Assembly: GCA_023421735.1 (NCBI GenBank)
Contig: JAEZSP010000070.1
Span: 186,001 to 250,000, forward strand
Source: Bacillota bacterium
GTDB taxonomy: Bacteria > Bacillota_A > Clostridia > Christensenellales > Aristaeellaceae
Direction: 5' to 3'
DNA length: 64,000 nucleotides
Of the stretch, positions 1-6,747 are shown one piece after another. Under the pieces are notes generated by a model. The model was not told the origin of the DNA and searched no databases. It saw only the letters and a program-made list of their open reading frames with translations. The stretch's first letter is position 1. The number at the start of each line of letters is the position of its first letter. The position numbers were made by a program, and so were the translations under genes.

Positions 1-561
1 ATAAGGGCCGTCGGGTTTGAGCTTGTGCGATAAATCGCCGCTTGCGATCAAGACCGTGCGGCGCCCAAGCGCATTTGCCGTGCGCGCAATGAGCGTGCCG
101 AGCCGGTAGTGCTCCATGGGCGATAAGCCCGACAGGGAGATGCGAACGACCCGATAGTCACGCAGGCATTCGTCAAGCGCCAGAATGGGCAGCATGGTCC
201 CGTGGTCGAGCCGCGGATCTTTCTCCCCGAGCGTGCCCGCCGGGAGTTCTTCCTGCTTGCACAGGTTTTCGAGCGCACGGGTAAACTCTACGTCATAATG
301 CGAAACGGCCTGCAGGCGCGGCGCACCAAAAGCACCGAAGTCGCCCACGGCGGATGTGCCGGGCGAGATGTGAAAATAATCGGAATAAAGTATGTTGTGC
401 GGCGTTGTGATGACGACAGTATCGGGCCGCAGCGCGGCAGCGCGCATCATCGCCCTCTTTTCGGCATCAATCGTCTGTTGAATCCCCGTTTCCGCGCCCC
501 GACCGATCTCCGGACGCATGATCGGCGGATGCGGAACCACAAAGGCAGCAAGAATGGACAT
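1..561 (-). CDS. LigB/MEMO-type protein (AmmeMemoRadiSam system), partial 3' end
   Basis: The frame is open from an ATG at 561 to the window edge (187 codons seen). A GGGAGG ribosome binding site lies at about 569-574. The N-terminus MSILAAFVVPHPPIMRPEIG carries the HPP motif of class III extradiol dioxygenase-like (LigB/MEMO) proteins. Further on it has VVITTPHN, a DHGTMLPILAL stretch and a LIASGDLSHKL motif, which supply the usual metal-site His and Asp residues. In Clostridia such domains are often fused to a C-terminal AMMECR1 domain and sit beside a radical SAM protein; that part would lie outside the window. The substrate is not known for this family. It is divergent from the Rrf2 regulator gene and shares its control region. 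Confidence 0.8.
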   Translation of the reverse strand, partial: MSILAAFVVPHPPIMRPEIGRGAETGIQQTIDAEKRAMMRAAALRPDTVVITTPHNILYSDYFHISPGTSAVGDFGAFGAPRLQAVSHYDVEFTRALENLCKQEELPAGTLGEKDPRLDHGTMLPILALDECLRDYRVVRISLSGLSPMEHYRLGTLIARTANALGRRTVLIASGDLSHKLKPDGPY

Positions 562-590
562 CACTGCACCTCCCATTTGCACAATCGTAT

Positions 591-605
591 TCCCCAAATT
601 GGGGA
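591..605. promoter_or_regulatory. Perfect 7-1-7 palindrome between divergent genes
   Basis: TCCCCAA-A-TTGGGGA is a perfect inverted repeat with a one-base centre. It lies in the 120-bp gap between the LigB-type gene (start 561) and the Rrf2 regulator (start 682), 16 bp upstream of the regulator's -35. It has no T-run, so a terminator is unlikely. A second inverted repeat, GATTCG (604-609) and CGAATC (625-630), overlaps the -35. Either could be an operator for the Rrf2 protein; this is inference. Confidence 0.5.
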
Positions 606-620
606 TTCGCATGTACACCA

Positions 621-649
621 TTTACGAATCGATGAAAATAGAGTATAAT
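621..649 (+). promoter_or_regulatory. SigA-type promoter of the Rrf2 regulator
   Basis: TTTACG (621-626), 17-bp spacer, then a perfect TATAAT (644-649). The start codon is 33 bp downstream with AGGAGG at 668-673. The -35 overlaps the inverted repeat GATTCG/CGAATC, which would allow repression by occlusion. Confidence 0.65.
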
Positions 650-681
650 AAATCTAACCTACGGGACAGGAGGCATTTGCC

Positions 682-1110
682 ATGTTGGTATCAACGCGCG
701 GGCGCTATGCCCTCAGAGTGTTGATCGATCTCGCAGAACACGAAAACGGCGGCTACATACCGCTGCGGGACATCGCACAACGTCAAGAAATTTCAGAAAA
801 GTACCTGGAAAGCATCATTTCCGTTCTCACGAAGGCGGGCTATCTCGATGGGCTTCGCGGAAAAGGCGGCGGCTATCGACTTACCCGCGCTCCGGAGGAT
901 TACACGGTCGGGGGAATTCTCAAACTCACAGAGGGATCGCTCGCACCCATCGCCTGCCTCGGAAGCGGTATGAATAAGTGCGTGCGTTCCACGGAATGCA
1001 AAACACTTCCCATGTGGGAAAAATTCCATAAAATTACAGAAGATTACTTCGAGGGCATCACCCTGCGCGAACTCACGAATCTGCCGGAGGGTGGAAACTA
1101 CGAAATCTGA
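682..1110 (+). CDS. Rrf2 family transcriptional regulator (IscR-like)
   Basis: A 142-aa winged-helix regulator of the Rrf2 family. The N-terminus MLVSTRGRYALRVLIDLA and the helix-turn-helix around residues 26-60 (IPLRDIAQRQEISEKYLE, then LRGKGGGYRL as wing) are typical. Three cysteines at residues 92, 100 and 106 match the spacing of the Fe-S cluster ligands in IscR/NsrR-type members, so it probably senses Fe-S, oxidative or nitrosative status. The start is set by AGGAGG at 668-673. It is monocistronic here and about 3.3 kb from the cysteine desulfurase at 4465, so that gene is a plausible but unproven target. Confidence 0.92.
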   Translation: MLVSTRGRYALRVLIDLAEHENGGYIPLRDIAQRQEISEKYLESIISVLTKAGYLDGLRGKGGGYRLTRAPEDYTVGGILKLTEGSLAPIACLGSGMNKCVRSTECKTLPMWEKFHKITEDYFEGITLRELTNLPEGGNYEI

Positions 1111-1258
1111 CCAGGCGTCTTTTCGAATGTCGTTCAGATCAGAGAACCTTTCCTGTCGTCTGCCTGGGGATCGATCCGCAGGCGGGCGATGCTTGGTTTT
1201 GGGGAAGAATGCCGCGAAGCTCTTTCGGCAATGTGAGGAATCCGCAGCGATCACTCAT

Positions 1259-1290
1259 AAAAACGACTGCGCGGAGATATCTCCGCGCAG
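1259..1290 (-). terminator. Rho-independent terminator of degV
   Basis: A perfect 12-bp stem (1267-1290, CTGCGCGGAGAT and its complement) is followed on the minus strand by TCG and a five-T run at 1259-1263. It lies ten bases beyond the degV stop. Confidence 0.85.
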
Positions 1291-1299
1291 CATGACGTT

Positions 1300-2169
1300 C
1301 TACCGTTCGCTTCCCCAGAAAACCAGCGCAAGGATACCCGGCCCCGTATGCGCGCCGATGATGGGATTGATCTCGACCATTTCGATCTCGGCATCGGGAT
1401 ACAGTGCGGAGATGGCTGCGGCGAGCTTATTGGCATCCTCGATGGCATCCCCGTGACCAACCACGACGCGCTTTGAGAAGTTGGGGTTCCAGCCCTTCGC
1501 CATGCGCGCCAGTTGCGCCTCGATGGCTTTTTTCCGGCCACGCGGTCGCTCCACGGCCTTGAGCGCACCCTCATTGTCGACATGCAACAGGGGCTTGATT
1601 TGCAGGAGCGTGCCCATGGCGGCGGTTGCCGCGGAGACGCGCCCCCCGCGCCTTAAGTGCTCGAATGTATCGACGGTAAACCAGTGACAAACCTCGAGCC
1701 TGTGTTTTGTGATCCAGGCAGCAAGCTCGGAAAGCGTGGCGCCTTCCTTCTGCCGCCGCGCGGCCTCACACGCAAGCACGCCCTGCCCCGCGGAGGCCGC
1801 AAGCGAGTCGACGACCACGACCAGGCGCCCCGGATACGCAGCTTCAAGCTCGGCGGCGCACATCCGGGCGATCTCGATGGTGCTCGAAAGCGCAGAGGAG
1901 AGGGACAGATAAAGAACATCCCGTCCGCTTTTGAGAACCGGCTCGAAGGCGGATCGGTAGACCTCGGGATTGATCATCGAGGTCGTGGCAAACTTCCCGC
2001 CGCGCAGCGCGGCATAAAATTCCCGGGTGGTAATATTTCCGCCCGTGCCGCAAGTGCGCGCCTCGCCGCTCAGATCGATGTCCATGGGGATAACCTCGAT
2101 GGCGGGCAATCCCTGCTGCATGCCCTCCGTCATATCCGCGTTTGCATCGGTTATAATCTGGTATTGCAT
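1300..2169 (-). CDS. DegV family fatty-acid-binding protein
   Basis: 289 aa from the ATG at 2169, which has AAGGAGA at about 2174-2180; a longer frame with upstream methionines is less likely. The family fold is recognised by YQIITDANADM at the N-terminus, the central TSMINPEVYRSAFEPVL stretch, LSSALSSTIEIAR, VDSLAASAGQGVLACEAA, and the C-terminal IIGAHTGPGILALVFWG. DegV (FakB-type) proteins bind a fatty acyl chain and present it to the kinase FakA for phosphorylation and entry into phospholipid synthesis. No fakA is in the window. The gene is monocistronic with its own terminator. Confidence 0.92.
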   Translation of the reverse strand: MQYQIITDANADMTEGMQQGLPAIEVIPMDIDLSGEARTCGTGGNITTREFYAALRGGKFATTSMINPEVYRSAFEPVLKSGRDVLYLSLSSALSSTIEIARMCAAELEAAYPGRLVVVVDSLAASAGQGVLACEAARRQKEGATLSELAAWITKHRLEVCHWFTVDTFEHLRRGGRVSAATAAMGTLLQIKPLLHVDNEGALKAVERPRGRKKAIEAQLARMAKGWNPNFSKRVVVGHGDAIEDANKLAAAISALYPDAEIEMVEINPIIGAHTGPGILALVFWGSER

Positions 2170-2186
2170 GGGTGTCTCCTTTGCCG

Positions 2187-2542
2187 TCATTCCGTTTTGG
2201 GATCGATATACCGTGCCACCAGTATGGGATAATCCATCGCCCAGACTTTTCCCAAAGTATATTTGGCACGCGACGGTCGATAGTCGATGTCGAAGCCAAT
2301 GACGCTGTCGGCCTTGCCCGCCATGGTCGTGCGGAAGCGAACGGTGTTCTTCCCGTAGGTCGCCAGCTTGGCGATGAAGCTGTATTCGCCGATCGTCGTA
2401 TTGTTGGTGACGCTGCCTTCGACATAATCCGTGTCCCCAGACACGATCGCGCCGGGATCACATTTCCCGGTGATGGTTACGATATCTGTGCAGGCGCTTG
2501 TGGGCTTTGCCCCATTTCCTGACCGCAAATTGCGCAGATCAA
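2187..2542 (-). pseudogene. Internally deleted tandem copy of the zinc-ribbon membrane protein
   Basis: This is a degraded duplicate of the gene at 2686-4026. Its original start is TTG at 2542 behind GGGAGG and begins LICAICGQEMGQ, matching the parent's zinc ribbon (CPNCGQEMG). That frame stops after about 20 codons. The Ig-like domain follows in another frame (IVTITGKCDPGAIVS, NNTTIGEYSFIAKLATYG), nearly identical to the parent. A second deletion joins MDYP directly to the C-terminal VARYIDPKTE. The zinc-ribbon second half, the membrane segment and most of the extracellular part are missing. About 80 bp of upstream sequence is also shared. A 120-aa frame starting at 2549 could still be translated but would be out of frame for the ribbon. 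Confidence 0.85.
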
Positions 2543-2615
2543 AATACAAGTCCTCCCGTGATCCTATGTTATTTCAACTCGGGGCGGTATAATTCCTTCT
2601 TTTCCGTTCATATTT

Positions 2616-2659
2616 CCAAAAATGCCCGGTTCCGGGCCATTGCTCCCCGAAACCGGGTG
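2616..2659 (-). terminator. Probable terminator of the zinc-ribbon protein gene
   Basis: On the minus strand, CCCGGTTTCGGG pairs imperfectly with CCCGGAACCGGG around a short loop, then CATTTTTGG supplies a T-run (2618-2622). It lies just after the stop at 2686. Part of the same sequence occurs, decayed, upstream of the parent gene, as expected from a tandem duplication that included the intergenic unit. Confidence 0.6.
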
Positions 2660-2685
2660 AAAAAAGGATGTTCGGGCAGGTGCGA

Positions 2686-4026
2686 TCACTCTGTCTTCAG
2701 ATACAGGAAGCGCGCGATCATCATGGGATAATAGTGATCTTTGTACATATGCCTGCCGCTCACGTCCGCATAGGCCGTATAGACCCTGCCAATCGTGGGC
2801 GAGCCGAGACTCGACACGTTTTCGAGCACGACCAAATGCTGTGTGCCGTCTGATCCAACGTCCATGATGACATACTGCGTTTCATCTTCGTACACGACGT
2901 CCATGACTTCGCCCTCACAAAGGAAGATGCGCCCCGTCCACTGCTCGAAGAGCTCGCACAGCGTCGGATAGTCCATCTTCCAAGCCTTGCGCGAATACTC
3001 GTCGAGCGTGGGTTTGTAATCGATGGTGAGGCTGATGACGCTGTCGGCCTTGCCCGCCATGGCCGCGCGGAAGCGAACGGTGTTCTTCCCGTAGGTCGCC
3101 AGCTTGGCGATGAAGCTGTATTCGCCGGTCGTCGTATTGTTGGTGACGCTGCCTTCCACATAGTCCGTGTCCACAGACACGATCGCGCCGGGATCGCATT
3201 TTCCTGTGATGGTCACGATGTTTGTGGTGGAGCTTGTGGGCGTGCTCGTCGAAATCTCGACGCCAATCTCCATCTGTGCGCGGTAGATGACAATGTCACG
3301 CCGCGCCTCCTTGTGACCAGGCGTGTTGACGATGATGGTATATGTATTGTCTCCGACGGGATAAACGTCCTCGTTGTCCGACAAAAGCCCGCCCTGATCG
3401 ACGATGTCCGTCACGTTCTTTCCGTTGACGGTGACGGTGCTCCCCGGCACGACCTGCACCTTGATCGGATAAATCGAGGTATTGACGGATATGTCGTCCT
3501 CTTCGGGGCTTATGACCGTGATCGGCGATACAGGCGCGATGACTTCAAATGACAATGCGGGCAAAAGCCGTTTATCGCCGTTTTGATAAAGGAGCATCGC
3601 CGCAACGCTCACCTGCGCACTCTCGATGGTCTCAATGTCCGGGCCGAACCAGTCACAGTCAGGAATCTCAAGGCGGGCAACACCGCCCGAAAAGGCAACC
3701 GTCTTGTCGAGATCCTCAAAAAACACCGCGTCGCCATCCTTGCCGTAGTACGTCACGGCGTGTCCGGCGCGCCCGTCGTCGAGGGTCACTTCAGAAATCG
3801 TGGGCGCGTAGGCACCGCGCGTATAGAGCTTATTGAGTTGATAGGAATCAATCCAGAAGTAAAGCTTATAGACGCCAACGCAAATGATTGCGAGCGCCAA
3901 AATCCAAGAGACGACGACGATCAAGGCCCGAAGCGGACGAAACGCCCGGGTCTTTTTTTCAAAGCCGCACAGCGGACAAATCGCGTTGCCGCGGCCCATC
4001 TCCTGACCGCAATTCGGACAAACCAA
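2686..4026 (-). CDS. Zinc-ribbon, single-pass membrane protein with Ig-like domain
   Basis: 446 aa from a TTG start preceded by AAGGAGGG. Residues 1-22 form a zinc ribbon with Cys at 3, 6, 17 and 20 (CPNCGQEMGRGNAICPLCG). A basic stretch and one hydrophobic segment follow (about residues 32-54, ALIVVVSWILALAIICVGVY). The rest should be extracytoplasmic. It contains an Ig-like repeat, IVTITGKCDPGAIVSVDTDY to SVISLTIDYKP, that resembles surface beta-sandwich domains. No enzyme motif is visible. Proteins with this layout are widespread in Clostridia without assigned function; a cell-surface sensing or structural role is only a guess. A broken tandem copy lies immediately downstream. Confidence 0.75.
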   Translation of the reverse strand: MVCPNCGQEMGRGNAICPLCGFEKKTRAFRPLRALIVVVSWILALAIICVGVYKLYFWIDSYQLNKLYTRGAYAPTISEVTLDDGRAGHAVTYYGKDGDAVFFEDLDKTVAFSGGVARLEIPDCDWFGPDIETIESAQVSVAAMLLYQNGDKRLLPALSFEVIAPVSPITVISPEEDDISVNTSIYPIKVQVVPGSTVTVNGKNVTDIVDQGGLLSDNEDVYPVGDNTYTIIVNTPGHKEARRDIVIYRAQMEIGVEISTSTPTSSTTNIVTITGKCDPGAIVSVDTDYVEGSVTNNTTTGEYSFIAKLATYGKNTVRFRAAMAGKADSVISLTIDYKPTLDEYSRKAWKMDYPTLCELFEQWTGRIFLCEGEVMDVVYEDETQYVIMDVGSDGTQHLVVLENVSSLGSPTIGRVYTAYADVSGRHMYKDHYYPMMIARFLYLKTE

Positions 4027-4174
4027 TCTGAAAGCCCTCCTTCGTGATCCTATTTTATTTCAACCCGTACCCGTATAAATCCTGCCTTGGTGGGCATGTT
4101 TACAAAAATGCCCGGTTTCCGCACCGATTTTCGCAAGGGATCAACATTTTACCCAGGGTCATCACTCCCCATAT

Positions 4175-4390
4175 CGGGGAGGTTTGGAGGGCCGTAGCCC
4201 TTCATATTCAATCATTCGTGTCGGCTTTGCCGGCGCAAATGGATTCGTCCCAAGGGCGCGCTTGCGCGCCCGACGACGAATCGGTTCCGCCATCCGGATT
4301 TCGCCCGGCATTTCCCGCAGAAAATGTAGAAATCCGGTTCCTCGTTCTTCCGCAATCGCTTACAGCGAAGCCGTCAGCGATTGCGCTGAC
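4175..4390 (+). repeat. Dispersed structured repeat, copy A
   Basis: A ~216-bp element also present at 62031-62245 in the same orientation. In the best-matched 152 bp (4233-4384 versus 62089-62240) I counted 11 mismatches and no gaps. It contains nested inverted repeats: GATTCGTC...GACGAATC around GGGCGCGC-TT-GCGCGCCC; CCGGATTTC...GAAATCCGG; and GCAATCGCT...AGCGATTGC. It encodes nothing recognisable. A non-autonomous mobile repeat or a structured RNA are both possible. Its right end abuts the promoter of the cysteine desulfurase. Confidence 0.8.
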
Positions 4391-4408
4391 ATTTTACCCC
4401 GCGTTTGC

Positions 4409-4436
4409 TCGACAGCGCTTCCGATTGTGTTATAAT
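4409..4436 (+). promoter_or_regulatory. Promoter of the sulfur-transfer operon
   Basis: TCGACA (4409-4414), 16-bp spacer, perfect TATAAT (4431-4436). The translation start is 29 bp downstream. Confidence 0.6.
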
Positions 4437-4464
4437 AAGATCAATATTATGCATGGAGAAATCG

Positions 4465-5595
4465 ATGAGCGCATACTTGGATAACAGTGCAACCACGAAA
4501 CCGGACGACCGGGTGATCGAAAAAATGGCCGAATGCATGCGCACCGGCTACTTCAATCCCTCTTCCGTGTACGCTCCTGCCGTCGCGTCGATGCGCGCGA
4601 TGCGTGATTGCCGGGAAGAAATACTTAAATCCGTGCGCGGCGCGGACTGCAAACTCACCTTCACCTCCGGCGGTACGGAGGCCAATAACCTCGCAATCCT
4701 GGGATCGGCGGATCGGTTGCGCGGCATTGCGGTCACGGCTCTGTCCACGGTCGAACACCCCTCCGTCCGCGCGGCGCACGAGGCGCTTGCCGCGCGCGGT
4801 ATCGATGTGCGCACGATCGGCGTCGATCCGTCCGGTCTTTTCGACTTTGCCGCGCTCGAAAGGGCGCTCGACGACGGCGCCAGGCTCGTAAGCGTCATGC
4901 AGGTCAATAACGAAACCGGCGCGATCAACGACATCCGGCGCATCCACGATCTGATCCGTGGGCGTGCACTTTTACACGTTGACGGCGTACAGGGCTATCT
5001 GCGCGTGCCCTTCGACATGAAGGATTGTGAGCTTTATACGCTCTCCGCCCACAAAATTCACGGTCCAAAGGGAATCGGTGCGCTGATCCATCGAAAAAGC
5101 GTTCGGCTGAACCCGCGCGCCGTGGGCGGCGGACAGGAGGACAACCTGCGTTCCGGAACAGAGAACACCCCCGGCATCGCGGGTCTGCGCGAAGCCGTGC
5201 GTCTGATGGCGGAATGTGATACACATGCGCTTTTCGAGCGGAAGCTGCACATGATCGCGGCATTCCAAAAAGCGGTTCCAGAGGCGCTCGTCAACGGTCC
5301 CGACCCCATAAATGCCGCACCGCACATCGTCAACATGAGTTTTCCCGGCGTGCGGGGCGAGGTGCTTCTGCATGCGCTGGAAGCGGATGAAATCTATGTG
5401 TCGACGGGTTCCGCATGCTCGTCCAAAAAGACAAAAGTGAGTCGGGTACTGGTTGCGATGGGTATTCCAACGCCGCGTGCGGAATCTGCGCTCAGGTTCA
5501 GCATCTCCCCGCACACGGCGTCCGAAGAGATTGATTACGCAGCCGAAAAATTGGAAAAAATATACAAAGAGCTGAAACGCTTTCAAAGGAGATAG
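4465..5595 (+). CDS. Cysteine desulfurase (NifS/IscS family)
   Basis: 376 aa from the ATG at 4465 with GGAG six bases upstream; an ATG at 4453 is in frame but overlaps that site. PLP-dependent fold type I. Hallmarks are LDNSATTKP at the N-terminus, TSGGTEANNLA, the active-site His in STVEHPSV, the PLP Lys in SAHKIHGPKGIGAL, and the catalytic Cys in VSTGSACSSKK on a long loop (class I, IscS/NifS-like). It removes sulfur from cysteine as a persulfide. The next gene, thiI, starts three bases after its stop. The pair resembles the NifZ-ThiI arrangement of Bacillus, where a dedicated desulfurase serves tRNA 4-thiouridine formation. No iscU follows, so a tRNA role is favoured over general Fe-S assembly. 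Confidence 0.93.
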   Translation: MSAYLDNSATTKPDDRVIEKMAECMRTGYFNPSSVYAPAVASMRAMRDCREEILKSVRGADCKLTFTSGGTEANNLAILGSADRLRGIAVTALSTVEHPSVRAAHEALAARGIDVRTIGVDPSGLFDFAALERALDDGARLVSVMQVNNETGAINDIRRIHDLIRGRALLHVDGVQGYLRVPFDMKDCELYTLSAHKIHGPKGIGALIHRKSVRLNPRAVGGGQEDNLRSGTENTPGIAGLREAVRLMAECDTHALFERKLHMIAAFQKAVPEALVNGPDPINAAPHIVNMSFPGVRGEVLLHALEADEIYVSTGSACSSKKTKVSRVLVAMGIPTPRAESALRFSISPHTASEEIDYAAEKLEKIYKELKRFQRR

Positions 5596-5598
5596 CAA

Positions 5599-6741
5599 AT
5601 GCGCAAGGTACTTCTGGTGCGATTTGGCGAGGTCTATCTAAAGGGCCTCAATCGCTCGAGCTTTTTAAAGATACTGACCGACAACGTGAAAAAGGCCGTC
5701 AAACAGGTGGGCGGCACCGTTTGGCTCGCGGACTCCCGCATTTATGTGGCGGACGTCGCCGACATGGATGACTGCATCGCGCGCGTCAAGCGCGTGTTCG
5801 GCATCTATTCGGTCAGCCCTGCCTACGAGCTTGACAAGGACTTTGAGCAGATCGCGGACGCATGCGTCGAGATGGCAAGGGAATTGACGGGCACGTTTAA
5901 GGTGTTCGCGCGCCGCTCGGACAAGCGGTTTCCCGTCACATCCATGGACATGGCGGTGGAAATCGGCGGGCGCATACTGGATGCAAATTCGAACCTAAGG
6001 GTCGACGTTCACAAGCCGCAGCACAGGGTTTCAGTCGAGGTGCGCGACAAGGCTTATGTCTACACGGGCGAGATGATGGCGGCGGGCGGGCTTCCCATGG
6101 GAACGGGCGGCAAGGCCGCGCTCCTCCTCTCGGGCGGCATCGACAGCCCCGTTGCGGGTTATCAGCTCATGCGCCGCGGCGTCCGGCTGTGCGCCATCCA
6201 CTTCATGTCCCCGCCATACACGGGTGAGCTCGCGCGCGAGAAGGTTCTGTCCCTTGCGAAGATCCTCACCACCTATGCAGGGGGCATGCGCATCTACCTC
6301 GTTCCGTTTACGAAGGTGCAGCTCGCCATCAAGGAGCATTGTCCGGAAGATTTGGGCACGGTCATCACGCGCCGCTTCATGATGCGCATCGCGTGCAGAA
6401 TCGCGCGGGATTTTGGCGCGCAGGCGCTCATTACGGGCGAATCGCTGGGTCAGGTGGCAAGCCAGACCATGGAAGCCATCGGCTGTACCGACGCGGTTTG
6501 CGACATGCCGGTCTTCCGCCCGCTCATCGGGCTCGACAAGATTGAAATCATCCACATCGCGGAGGCGATCGACACATACGAAACATCGATCCTTCCCTAC
6601 GAGGACTGCTGCACCGTATTTACGCCCCGCCACCCCGTCACCCACCCCAAGCTCGCAAACATGCCCCATGCGGAATCGAAATTGGACGTGGACGCATTGG
6701 TGGACGAGGCGGTCACAAACACCGAAAAGGTCATTTTGTAA
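5599..6741 (+). CDS. thiI: tRNA 4-thiouridine synthase ThiI
   Basis: 380 aa with AAGGAGA ahead of the ATG. Domain order: N-terminal ferredoxin-like plus THUMP domain (about 1-165), then a PP-loop adenylation domain with SGGIDSPVAGYQLMRRG near residue 177. The C-terminus (EDCCTVFTPRHPVTHP) ends without a rhodanese domain, as in Bacillus-type ThiI and unlike the longer E. coli enzyme. It adenylates U8 of tRNA and accepts persulfide sulfur, presumably from the adjacent desulfurase. Confidence 0.95.
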   Translation: MRKVLLVRFGEVYLKGLNRSSFLKILTDNVKKAVKQVGGTVWLADSRIYVADVADMDDCIARVKRVFGIYSVSPAYELDKDFEQIADACVEMARELTGTFKVFARRSDKRFPVTSMDMAVEIGGRILDANSNLRVDVHKPQHRVSVEVRDKAYVYTGEMMAAGGLPMGTGGKAALLLSGGIDSPVAGYQLMRRGVRLCAIHFMSPPYTGELAREKVLSLAKILTTYAGGMRIYLVPFTKVQLAIKEHCPEDLGTVITRRFMMRIACRIARDFGAQALITGESLGQVASQTMEAIGCTDAVCDMPVFRPLIGLDKIEIIHIAEAIDTYETSILPYEDCCTVFTPRHPVTHPKLANMPHAESKLDVDALVDEAVTNTEKVIL

Positions 6742-6747
6742 AACACG

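Larger units (their letters stand above)
4047..4464. other. Non-coding stretch upstream of the cysteine desulfurase
   Basis: No credible gene. It holds the upstream region of the minus-strand zinc-ribbon gene (about 4044-4130, duplicated before its pseudogene copy), a short hairpin CTCCCC-ATATC-GGGGAG (4165-4181), the dispersed structured repeat (4175-4390) and the promoter of the sulfur operon (4409-4436). Confidence 0.7.
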
